NCBI GenBank assembly: GCA_018265615.1
Contig: JABLYX010000010.1
Span: 1 to 64,000, forward strand
Length of the DNA: 64,000 nt
DNA from: Lentisphaeria bacterium
GTDB lineage: Bacteria > Verrucomicrobiota > Lentisphaeria > Victivallales > Victivallaceae
Reading direction: 5' to 3'
Below are positions 51,035 to 59,800 of the stretch, piece by piece. How positions within the stretch are numbered: position 1 is the first letter of the stretch; each line of letters starts with the position of its first letter. The notes beneath the pieces were generated by a model. The model was given only the letters and a program-made list of their open reading frames with translations. It had not been told where the DNA came from and ran no database searches. A program made the translations under genes and the position numbers.

Positions 51035-53592
51035 ATCTGTTTGCGAAACTTGCGGCGGCCGCCTGCGCTTCCGCCGCGCTGCTGCTCGCCGCCGCGGGGC
51101 CGGAGCTCGGTCCGGAAAGCTTCGGCGTCCTCAAAGACAAGCCGACCTACATTCAGGAGTGGCACATCTGGTGGGGCTTCCCGTATCCGGACCGTCAGCG
51201 GCCGTTCGCGCATATGGACTCCGCGCTGACCTCCGACCGCGAGCCGTGGCGGCTCGACTGGAACCGGAACGGCTACCCGCTGGTCGGGCTCTACGATTCG
51301 GCCAATCCCGAGATCATCCGCTGGCAGATCCGCTGCATGAAAGCGGCGGGACTCGATTCCGTGGCGGTCATGATCCACCCGGACAACGGCGGGGGAATCG
51401 CGTTTATCCAGGAGGCTCCGACCGACATGATCGGCGCCATCCTCGACATCGCCGCCGAAGAGAAGTTCCCGGTCTTCTTCATGGATGAAGTCGCGTTCCG
51501 CAAGGGCTCGGTCGCACAGAATCCGGAGGTCATGGCCGAACGGGTCATCCGGTTCCTGAAAAAGTATGCCGGGCATCCCGGGTTCCACCGCATCGGCGGC
51601 AAGCCGGTCTACTACTTCCAGACCTACGGCTGGGGCGTAAAGCCGGAGGAGCTCGAAGCGATGTTCCGGAAGGTCGAAACCGCCGCCGGCCCGGTCCACT
51701 GGATGGTCTTCGGCGCTGTCAACCGCTTCGGAGCCATCCCGCAGATCGCCTCGATGGTGGACGGCGCGAGCCATCACCGCCGCAGCAAGGAGACGCGCCG
51801 GTGGCAGTTGAAAGAACAGGATCCGGGACACATCTTCTCCGCCGGCCGCCGCTTCGGCAAAAAAATCACCGACATGCAGTATCCGAAATTCGACGGAACG
51901 AGCCAGCCGTGGCGGCAGACCGGCGTCTCCCAGTACGGGCTCGGCGGGCGCACACTCGAAACGACGATCCTGAACTCGCTTAAGAGCAACCCGGACTTCA
52001 TCATGCTGTCGAGCTGGAACGACTGGGAGGAGGGCGCGAACTTCGAGCCGGGCTGGGATTTCGACGGCTTCTCCGGCGACCCGTACCTCTACTGCCGCGT
52101 CATCGCCCATCTGCGCGGACGTGAATTCGTCCCGCCGCCGCTGCCGCCGAAAGAGGCGGTCCACCCCTCCATCCGGGAAAAACTCGGCTACGGCGACGGG
52201 GCCGGGCCGGTCGTGGAGAAAATCGAACGCTCGCACAACCGCGGCGGCGCGCTCGCCGTGACCGTCCGTGACACCGCGTCGGAGGTCGTCGCGCTCGAAG
52301 CGGCCTGGAACGGCGACTTCTACTATCTTGCCGCGCAAAGCGCAGGCGGCAGACCGCAGGGGAACCTCATCCCCCGCGCCGAGCTGCCGAAAAGCGAACT
52401 GCTGAAAAATATCTTCGGCTACACGCCGGGCCGTGCGACGGCTGTCCGGAGCGGCGGAATCGCCTTCTCCGTGCCGGAGCCGGAAAAAGTGCCCGGGACC
52501 TTCGCCCTCGGCGTCGCAACCGCGTTTGATCCGGAGAAGCCGATGCAACCCGTCATCGTCCGCGCCGCGAATCTGCATCCGGTTCCGCTGCGTGAACCGA
52601 TCGGCGGCCGACGCGCGGAATATGTGTTCCGTCTGACGCCCTATCCGCGCGACAACCGTTTTCCGGCCGAACTCTGGAACGGCTGGCGCACGGCCGTCGC
52701 GGTGAATCCGCGCCCGCTCGATCTGGCGGGGAAGCCGCTCACGCTCGAAGCCGACGGTGCAAAGTTCGGACTCATTTCGATCCTCGGAGATCCGCGCGGG
52801 GAGCGCATTGTCACCAGCGGCGTACCGTTCGACGAAGCGGGCCGGATCAAGACCTTTCACCTCACGCTGCCGGATGAGGTCCTCGGCGCCCCGGGCGCGC
52901 ATTTCGTCTGGCTCCGCGCGAAGGACGCGGCGGGCAACTGGGGCAGCCCCGTGCTCCATGCGGTGCCGAACTACGAATTCTTCGACCGCGGTGCCGCAGC
53001 CCTCCGGGAGGCCGAACTCGACGTGCCGGGCGCGCTGCTCGCGGACAACTGCTCCCGTCCCGATGCGTGGAAGCCGCTCTCCGGCGGGAAGCCGGAACTC
53101 CGCGCGTTTGTCGAAAAGAAAAACGCGAACCGCCTCCAGATCGGCAACTCGCTGCTGTACCGCGACCTTCCGCAACCGGCGCGCAACGGATTCAAGCTCA
53201 CGTTCGATGCGGCGCACACGAATTTTCAGCGCTGTCTGGTCGTCGCGCTGACCGATGCGGAGGGGAAACGGGGCTACGGCGTCGGTTGGGATTCCTCACG
53301 TCCCGATATCGCCGGCGGCACCGGTTTCGTCCGCCTGCTGAAGTTCAATGAAAAAAAGCCGCTTGACTGGAATCTGAGCGGCCGCCGACTCGCCGACGCA
53401 CCCTCCGGCCACCCCGCGCTCGACGAATCTCCCGCCCGGTTTGAACTGTCGCTGCGCGACGGAGTGCTGACATTGAAAGTGGACGGCAACACCGTCGCCA
53501 CCGCAAAGGAGAATGAATTCGGGGAATTCAGCCGCCTCTACCTGCGCGGCAACCAGCATCAGCTCATCGACAACATCATCCTCACGCCATAA
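51031..53592 (+). CDS. Exported GH99-like protein, second paralog
   Basis: 853 residues. Signal peptide (LAAAACASAALLLAAAGPE), GH99-like core with QEWHIWWGFPYP, NRNGYPLVGLYDSANPEIIR, KPVYYFQTYGWGVK and SWNDWEEGANFEPGWDFD, then at least two further beta-domains including a concanavalin-like C-terminus (about 660-850). The NDWEEG segment resembles the acidic motif of GH99/WbsX relatives. Paralog of the previous gene, translationally coupled. Confidence 0.87.
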   Translation: MNLFAKLAAAACASAALLLAAAGPELGPESFGVLKDKPTYIQEWHIWWGFPYPDRQRPFAHMDSALTSDREPWRLDWNRNGYPLVGLYDSANPEIIRWQIRCMKAAGLDSVAVMIHPDNGGGIAFIQEAPTDMIGAILDIAAEEKFPVFFMDEVAFRKGSVAQNPEVMAERVIRFLKKYAGHPGFHRIGGKPVYYFQTYGWGVKPEELEAMFRKVETAAGPVHWMVFGAVNRFGAIPQIASMVDGASHHRRSKETRRWQLKEQDPGHIFSAGRRFGKKITDMQYPKFDGTSQPWRQTGVSQYGLGGRTLETTILNSLKSNPDFIMLSSWNDWEEGANFEPGWDFDGFSGDPYLYCRVIAHLRGREFVPPPLPPKEAVHPSIREKLGYGDGAGPVVEKIERSHNRGGALAVTVRDTASEVVALEAAWNGDFYYLAAQSAGGRPQGNLIPRAELPKSELLKNIFGYTPGRATAVRSGGIAFSVPEPEKVPGTFALGVATAFDPEKPMQPVIVRAANLHPVPLREPIGGRRAEYVFRLTPYPRDNRFPAELWNGWRTAVAVNPRPLDLAGKPLTLEADGAKFGLISILGDPRGERIVTSGVPFDEAGRIKTFHLTLPDEVLGAPGAHFVWLRAKDAAGNWGSPVLHAVPNYEFFDRGAAALREAELDVPGALLADNCSRPDAWKPLSGGKPELRAFVEKKNANRLQIGNSLLYRDLPQPARNGFKLTFDAAHTNFQRCLVVALTDAEGKRGYGVGWDSSRPDIAGGTGFVRLLKFNEKKPLDWNLSGRRLADAPSGHPALDESPARFELSLRDGVLTLKVDGNTVATAKENEFGEFSRLYLRGNQHQLIDNIILTP

Positions 53593-53600
53593 CTGACGGA

Positions 53601-53633
53601 AACAAAAAAATACCCGGCAGGCAAGCTGCCGGG
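53601..53633 (-). terminator. Rho-independent terminator of the hsp20 operon
   Basis: On the minus strand CCCGGCAG pairs with CTGCCGGG (8 bp, 5-base loop), followed by TATTTTTTTG. A second hairpin (53650-53667, 7 bp) lies closer to the gene. Confidence 0.82.
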
Positions 53634-53676
53634 CTCTCCGTCCTCACTGATCCGGGCGCACCCGGATTGAGCGGTT

Positions 53677-54024
53677 TTACTGTACTTTGACCTTGTGGAC
53701 CTTCGCGCGTTCCGCCTTCGGAATCTCGAGGGTCAGAACGCCGTCCTTCGTCCTCGCGGTGATCCGTTTCACATCGACATCCTCGGAGAGGCGGAAATTC
53801 CGCTTGAACAGGACGGGGCGGCCATTGCGCCTGAGCGAGCTCTTCGCGCTCATCGTCATGATGCTGTTCAGCACCTCGATGTCCACGGTTCCGGAATTCG
53901 CGCCCGGCACCTCGAAGATGAGGGTGACTCCGTCACCGTTCTCCAGGATGTCCACGAGCGGGACGACCGTCACCGGATCGGGCATGACCTGAACCTCACT
54001 CTTTTCCTGCGTATCCTTTTCCAT
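53677..54024 (-). CDS. Hsp20/alpha-crystallin small heat-shock protein
   Basis: 115 residues. Alpha-crystallin domain: GVTLIFEVPGANSGTVDIEV, LFKRNFRLSEDVDVKRITAR and the A-x-x-x-x-G-V-L motif ARTKDGVLTLEIPK. ATP-independent holdase. ATG 54024 is preferred to GTG 54033, which would sit one base from GAGGAG. Second gene of the hsp20 pair. Confidence 0.92.
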   Translation of the reverse strand: MEKDTQEKSEVQVMPDPVTVVPLVDILENGDGVTLIFEVPGANSGTVDIEVLNSIMTMSAKSSLRRNGRPVLFKRNFRLSEDVDVKRITARTKDGVLTLEIPKAERAKVHKVKVQ

Positions 54025-54042
54025 AAATCTCACGCTCCTCTC

Positions 54043-54507
54043 TTAATGAACCTTGACCACATGGGCCTTGTCGACGTTCTCTTCTTCCCGCGGCAGGGTC
54101 ACCGTCAGGACGCCGTCATCGTAAGACGCGGTCGCCTCGTGTCCCTTCACCCTGGCCGGAAGCTTCACCGATTCTTCATAACTCATGCTCGACCGTTCGC
54201 GGCGGAGATAGCGTTTCTCTTCACCATCATCGCTTTTCTCCTCACTGCGTTCGGCGCGGACGGTCAGGATATCATTGACGACCTCGACCTCGATCTCCTC
54301 GGCTTCGCAGCCGGGGAGCGGGAACTTCACCGTCACCTCCCTGTCGCCGACCTCCATGTCAAGCGGATGACCGCCGATCCGGTCCGAAAGCCATTCCGGG
54401 CTGAAATCGGTCGTCGCGTCGAACACCGAGCGGAAAAGCTCGTTGAGTCCGCCGAGCGTGGCGGGCAGCAGCCCGTCATTCAGATTCCATCTTTGCATCA
54501 TATTCAT
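54043..54507 (-). CDS. Hsp20/alpha-crystallin small heat-shock protein
   Basis: 154 residues. DMEVGDREVTVKFPLPGCEAEEIE, SYEESVKLPARVKGHEA and DDGVLTVTLPREE; C-terminal VDKAHVVKV. ATG 54507 has a perfect AGGAGG 7 nt upstream. First gene of the pair; a near-perfect sigma-54 promoter lies about 50 bases upstream. Confidence 0.93.
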   Translation of the reverse strand: MNMMQRWNLNDGLLPATLGGLNELFRSVFDATTDFSPEWLSDRIGGHPLDMEVGDREVTVKFPLPGCEAEEIEVEVVNDILTVRAERSEEKSDDGEEKRYLRRERSSMSYEESVKLPARVKGHEATASYDDGVLTVTLPREEENVDKAHVVKVH

Positions 54508-54555
54508 ACTCACACCTCCTTGATTTCGACTTCCTCCAGTCGCTGCCATTGATTC

Positions 54556-54571
54556 AGCATAAGCCGTGCCA
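54556..54571 (-). promoter_or_regulatory. Sigma-54 promoter of the hsp20 pair
   Basis: On the minus strand TGGCACG (54571-54565), four bases, ATGCT (54560-54556). The GG and GC are separated by exactly 10 bases as sigma-54 requires, and only one conserved base (A for T before TGC) differs from the consensus TGGCACG-N4-TTGCW. Start near 54545. Confidence 0.72.
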
Positions 54572-54661
54572 ACCTTTTGCCGGGCGAAGTTTTCCGGCTT
54601 CTCCGGCGCCGCGGCGCGCCAAATTGTCACCCTCCGGGAAAAAATGGCCCGATCCCTGTCC

Positions 54662-54721
54662 CATACAGATCCCCGGAATCGCTGTATGATACAAAAAATT
54701 TGCTTTTTTTGTGAATCATAC
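54662..54721. promoter_or_regulatory. Array of CATAC/GTATG half-sites
   Basis: CATACAG (54662-54668) and CTGTATG (54682-54688) form a perfect inverted repeat; GTATGAT (54684-54690) and ATCATAC (54715-54721) form another, flanking A- and T-rich arms. The array touches the -35 of the regulator gene and lies about 115-175 bp upstream of the hsp20 sigma-54 start, so it could serve either. Confidence 0.55.
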
Positions 54722-54750
54722 TTGCATTACCGTGAAAAATACGCCATAAT
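54722..54750 (+). promoter_or_regulatory. Promoter of the 54.8-kb GntR/LacI regulator
   Basis: TTGCAT, 17-bp spacer, CATAAT; start near 54757. The half-site array ends at its -35. Confidence 0.5.
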
Positions 54751-54779
54751 ATACACTGAAGCACAGGAAAGGGATCCGC

Positions 54780-55865
54780 ATGAACCAGGCGATATTGAAA
54801 ACCGACATTCTGTATGACCAGCTCCGCCGGGAACTCTCGAAATACGCTCCCGGCGACAAGTTCATCACGAGCCGCGAAATCATGAAGCGGTTCAATGTGA
54901 GCCAGCTGATCGTCGACCGGACGGTGGTGCGGTTCCGCTCGGCCGGGCTGCTCCGCGTCGTGCCGGGGCGCGGAACTTTCGTGACCGAGGAGATCGGCAA
55001 GCTGCACGAGGAGGTGCCGCCGACCTTTCTCTTCGCAGTGCCGCGCTGGAACTCCTCGGACCTGACGCTGATGGAGCAGTATCTGGAGAAGGCCCGGAAG
55101 AAGTACGTCCGGAACCGCATACTGGTCCACAGCTACGACTACAGCGAGCGCGTCCCCGCCGCCCTGCCGCTCGAAGAGGAGAATGTGGCCGGGATCGCAA
55201 TGCTGACCAGCGCGGACTCCTGGGACTCCGGCGTACTGTACCGGCTTGAGGAGTATGCGTCGCGGGTTCCGCTCGTGGTCATGAACCGCCACCGCGGCGA
55301 CATGCAGCTGCTTTCGGTCGGTGTGAACGATACGTTCGCGGGAAACCTCGCGGTCAACCATCTCTTCAACAACGGACACCGCAAAATCGCGGTGCTGATT
55401 TCGGAGCCGCACAACGGTGTCATCCGCGAGCGGCTGAACGGTGTGCTGAACTATGCCGAGCTCCACGGAATGCAGTGCCGGGTACTCGACTGCGGCATCC
55501 GCTCCGGTGATTACGCCCCGGAGAAGAGCTACCGTTACTTTGCCGAAGTTCTGAAAAACGGCATTGATTTCACGGCCCTGGTCGGCGTCGGCGCCGACTC
55601 ATTCGCCGGTGCGGTCAACGCCTGCCACAACGCCGGAATCCGGATCCCGGATGAATTGAGCCTCGTCACCGTCGATTCGAAGCAGAACGCCGAAATCCAA
55701 CATCCGCCCCTCGACTGCGTCGATGTGAATCTCGCGGGGCAGATCGAAGCGATCCTGGAAATCCTGAGCCATCCGGGCAACTATGCGCCGGACAGCAACC
55801 CGTACGAGTATTTCAAGCCGGAGCTGGAGATAAACGGCTCCGTAAAACGGCTGAACGTATCATAG
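54780..55865 (+). CDS. GntR/LacI hybrid transcriptional regulator
   Basis: 361 residues. GntR head (YDQLRRELSKYAPGDKFITS, REIMKRFNVSQLIVDRTVVR, RVVPGRGTFV) on a LacI-type core (AGIAMLTSADSWDSGV, VVMNRHRGDM, NNGHRKIAVLISE, ALVGVGADSFAGAVNACH). Leads a unit with a pseudopilin and a GH42-like enzyme. The next 231 bases (55866-56096) hold no gene; a TATAAT at 55868 has no convincing -35. Confidence 0.93.
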   Translation: MNQAILKTDILYDQLRRELSKYAPGDKFITSREIMKRFNVSQLIVDRTVVRFRSAGLLRVVPGRGTFVTEEIGKLHEEVPPTFLFAVPRWNSSDLTLMEQYLEKARKKYVRNRILVHSYDYSERVPAALPLEEENVAGIAMLTSADSWDSGVLYRLEEYASRVPLVVMNRHRGDMQLLSVGVNDTFAGNLAVNHLFNNGHRKIAVLISEPHNGVIRERLNGVLNYAELHGMQCRVLDCGIRSGDYAPEKSYRYFAEVLKNGIDFTALVGVGADSFAGAVNACHNAGIRIPDELSLVTVDSKQNAEIQHPPLDCVDVNLAGQIEAILEILSHPGNYAPDSNPYEYFKPELEINGSVKRLNVS

Positions 55866-56096
55866 CGTATAATGGAAAGTATGATTGCACCCGGCCCGGA
55901 AAGCGCGGCAGGAGCCGCGAAGCGGATGTGAACGAACTGCATGGTTCGGCGCAGCCGAAGCAGGCGGCGGAGTGCGGGAATATGTATTTTCTCCATGGAT
56001 CCCGCGACAATTTAACATGCATAAAGCAGATAAGGCAAACAGGACATTTCAACCGCCAAAGGCCGAAAATCATATTCAACCAAAAGGAATTGCATC

Positions 56097-56849
56097 ATGA
56101 CGAATCAGCACTGCCCGTTTCACATACTTTCCATTATGCGTCTGAAATTCACCCTGATCGAGCTCCTGGTGGTTATCGCGATCATCGCCATTCTGGCGGC
56201 CATGCTGCTGCCGGCGCTGAACCAGGCGCGGGAACGCGCGAATTCCATCAACTGCGTCAGCAACCTGAAGCAGCTCGGAACCGGTTTCCAATCCTATTTC
56301 AACGAAAACGCGGATTTCCTGCCGTACGTCGAAAGCGGCAAGGGGCTCGACGGCAGCGACAAGCCGCGCTGGTACAGCATGATGTCCTTCAAGGCGGAAC
56401 AGGCTTCGAACAAGGGGTTCCTCTGGTGCCGCAACGACCCGATGAACACCGCCCACAGCGGCACGGAAGATGTGATCTCCGAACTCCAGACCGGACATGT
56501 GAGCTATGCCTATCCCTGGCAGGTCTACGCAAAATGGTTCGGCCCGACCAAGCTCGGAAAAATCCGCCGCACCCCTTCGCGGCAGATCCTGCTGACGGAC
56601 GGCTCCGACCCGAAGGGGCGCGGCTACCTCGTCGGCATGTCATACCGCGACAGCAACCAGCCGATGGCCGACCCGCGCCACGGCGGCGGAGCGTGCAATG
56701 TGCTGAATCTCGGCGGCAATGTCGATACGGTCAAGGCTCCGACGAAGCAGATTCTCTACAACAACGAACGGCTCGGCAACTTCTACCGGAACGATGCGGG
56801 CGCAACGACGACCGATCCGAACCGCTGGGATTTCCGCAGCAGCAAGTAA
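56097..56849 (+). CDS. Type II pseudopilin-like protein
   Basis: 250 residues. Long leader (MTNQHCPFHILSIMRLK), then FTLIELLVVIAIIAILAA and LNQARERANSINCVSNLKQL. The usual H-X9-DG end is eroded to HGGGACNVLNLGGN: the Asp of DG is replaced by Gly. ATG 56097 has AAGGA 8 nt upstream; ATG 56136 (MRLKFTL) is the alternative. Followed 20 bases later by the GH42-like gene. Confidence 0.92.
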   Translation: MTNQHCPFHILSIMRLKFTLIELLVVIAIIAILAAMLLPALNQARERANSINCVSNLKQLGTGFQSYFNENADFLPYVESGKGLDGSDKPRWYSMMSFKAEQASNKGFLWCRNDPMNTAHSGTEDVISELQTGHVSYAYPWQVYAKWFGPTKLGKIRRTPSRQILLTDGSDPKGRGYLVGMSYRDSNQPMADPRHGGGACNVLNLGGNVDTVKAPTKQILYNNERLGNFYRNDAGATTTDPNRWDFRSSK

Positions 56850-56868
56850 CCCCCGGAAGCGACTTGAA

Positions 56869-59800
56869 ATGAACAGAACACTCCTTTCCCTCGCGGCCCT
56901 GGCCGCCGCGCTTCTCCTCCCGGCAGCCGAAACGCCGACCGCCACGCCGGGAACCGCGCCGGATTTCCCGGAACGGCCGGAGATCTGGATCAACGGCGGA
57001 ATCCCGGTCAAAAGCGATTTCAGCAGGGAGAAGGCCGCGGATTCCTTTTCGGGAACGATCCTGCGCAAGCTCGGCAAACAGCCGGAAACCGGAGAGTTCG
57101 CCGCGCTCTATGAATTCAACGCGCCGAAGGCCGGCGACTACGACTTCTTCGCGGCGCTCGTCACGCAGAGGCGCGCCCACGCCTCCCCGGTCGAATTCCG
57201 CTTTGACGGAGGCGAATGGCGGGAGGTGCCGGACAATCCCTCCGGCAAACCCGCCTGGGGCATATCGAACGCCGTAAGCTGGAATCCGCTCGGAAGCGTC
57301 AAACTCAAGGCCGGCAACCACACGCTGGAGTTCCGGATCACAAAGCGCGCGCAGCTCGGCAGCTGGAGCTTCATGTGCGACGGCGTCGCGGGGTTCCTGA
57401 ACGCCCCCGCCCCGCTCGCTCCGGCCGCAAACGGCCCGGTGCCGACGCTGAAAGCGACGCCCGGCGCCCAACCTGAGCTCCCGAAGCAGGGAGCAATCTG
57501 GATCAACGGCGGAACGCCGGAGAAATCGAATATCGGAACCCGGAAAGTCGGGGATTCTTTTTCGAAGACCATCCTCTATATGCTCTCCCCCTCCCCGGCG
57601 GCCGGAGTTTTCGAGGCGGTCTACACTTTCGAGGTCCGGAAAGAGGCCGACTATGACTTCTTCGCAGCGCTCATCACACAGGGACGCGCCCACGGCTCTC
57701 CGGTCGAATTCCGCTTTGACGGCGAGCCGTTCCACACGGTGCGCCCGAATCCGGAGAGCCGCCCGGCCTGGGGCGTTTCGAACGCGATCTCGTGGGACTG
57801 GCTCGGCAGCCGCAGGCTCGCGGCCGGAACCCACACGCTGACGCTCCGCATGAACCGCCGCGCACAGCTCGGCAGCTGGAGCTTCATGTGCGACGGCATC
57901 ATCGGTCTTGAGAAAGGAACCTGGAAAACGGCGGAAATCACCGGATTTGCACCGCCGTCCGCGCTGACGCCCGGAGAAAGCGCTGCACTCGCCTACCGGC
58001 AGTCGGGGCAGCCGTTCCCGGCGGAACTCCGCCTCACATTTGCGGGCGAGCCGGTCGTTTCCACCGGCTTCATGAGCGGCGAAGGAGAAAATATCGTCCC
58101 GCTCGAACTGCCCGCGATGCTCCCGGCGGGGGAGTACCGCCTGGAGCTCGCCCCGCTCGACGACCCCCGCAGGACGATCGCTTCCGCGGCGGCTTCCGTC
58201 CCCCGCGCCCCCTCCCCTCTCCCGGCCCGGCTGACCGGCGTCGAGCTGGACAGGCGCGGTTATACGCTGAAATTCGAAGACGGCAAAATGCATCCGGTCC
58301 TCGTCATGGCGTTTTACGACGGCAGACTCTATGGGGCGGCACGGCTCGAAACGGCCTCCGGCACGCTGCCGGAAGAGATCGCGAAGCTCGCGGCCGGACG
58401 CGGGCTCGAACTGCGTTTCCGCCCGCTCCCGGCCCGGCCGGACAACACGGTCACGCTTCCCTTCACGCTCGCCGGGCCGCGGAAGAAGCTCCCGAAACCG
58501 GTGAATTACGGCAGCTTCGAGGATCGCGACAAGATCCTGCACACGTGGTACATGAATCATGACTTCGAATACATTTTCGATGGCGAACGCTACTTTCCGG
58601 TCGGCGGCATGTGGTGCCCCGATACGCTGATCAACCGTGACGGCGCGCCCGCCGGAGTCGCGTCGCGCCTGGCCAGGGACCTCGGAACCATCCGCGCCAT
58701 CAGGAAAGGCGGGCTCGACGACGTTTACCTGAATCTCTCGACCCAGGCGCCACTCTGGGTCCGGCAGGCGTTCGCCGACATGCTCGAAGCCGAGGGCATC
58801 CACTACGGATACCAGCTCACTGCGGGCGGGGGCGACCCGATCCCGAGTTTCTTCATCACGCGCGACCGGGCGGATGCGCCGGGCAACTACCGCGGACTCA
58901 CCCGCGGTACATACGCCTCCGGCAGAGTGACGGGGCGCTTTCCGGCCGAACAGAAGCTCGCGGGACTGCTCGTCGTCGATCCGGCGCGCCCGCAACAGGG
59001 CGCGCGGTTTGCGGCCTTCACCGACAAAGTCGGCAAAGACCTGCGCCACGGCATCATCGACCTTGAAACCGAACAGGATTTCGGCAAGCTGCGCGAAATC
59101 ACGTTCCCTGTCACGCTCGGCTCCCCTGATAACACCGAAGTGATCCTGATCCCGCTGCTGGAGTCGAAGATGCACCATGCGAACCTCTGGGACCAGGAGG
59201 CGTTCGCCGCGCTGAAGGAGCGCCTCTCCTGGATCGGCAGGATCAACTGGGGGAAGAACCTGCGCTTCATCGTCGACCCGATCAAGAACGAAACCGACAT
59301 GGTCAACGGAACCGAGAACCTGCGGCAGTACACGCCGGCGATCAACCGCGCGTTCGCCGCATATCTGAAAAAGCGGTACGGCACGCAGGAAGCGCTCCGC
59401 AAGGCATGGGGACTCGATGCCGGATCGTTCGAAGAAGCCGCGCGGCTGATTCCGCTGGACACCGGGAAAGCGCACTTCTGGATCGACCCGGAAACGGGGA
59501 AAATCCTCACCGGCGATCCGGAGCAAAGCTTCGCCTGGATCGACTACCAGGAGATGATCCGCACGACCTACTCCGCCCTCGCCGATGAGATCGCCGCTTA
59601 TTTGAAGTCGCTCGTGAACGTCCCGGTGATTTTCAAGAGCGTCGGTGTGATCGGGGAGAAGATGAGCGTGAGCCGCCGCTATCTCGGCTGCGACGGCATC
59701 GGCTTCGAATGTTACCTGAACCAGGGAACGCCGGGCGAAACCGGCGGCGGCGCGTCCCGTGCCGAAGCCGAAGCGTCGGAGCACACCATGTGGAAGGTCG

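Noticed and set aside
50683..53217. A minus-strand open frame of 844 codons opposite the GH99-like pair
   Set aside because: Low-complexity Arg/Ala/Asp-rich product, opposite two well-supported genes.
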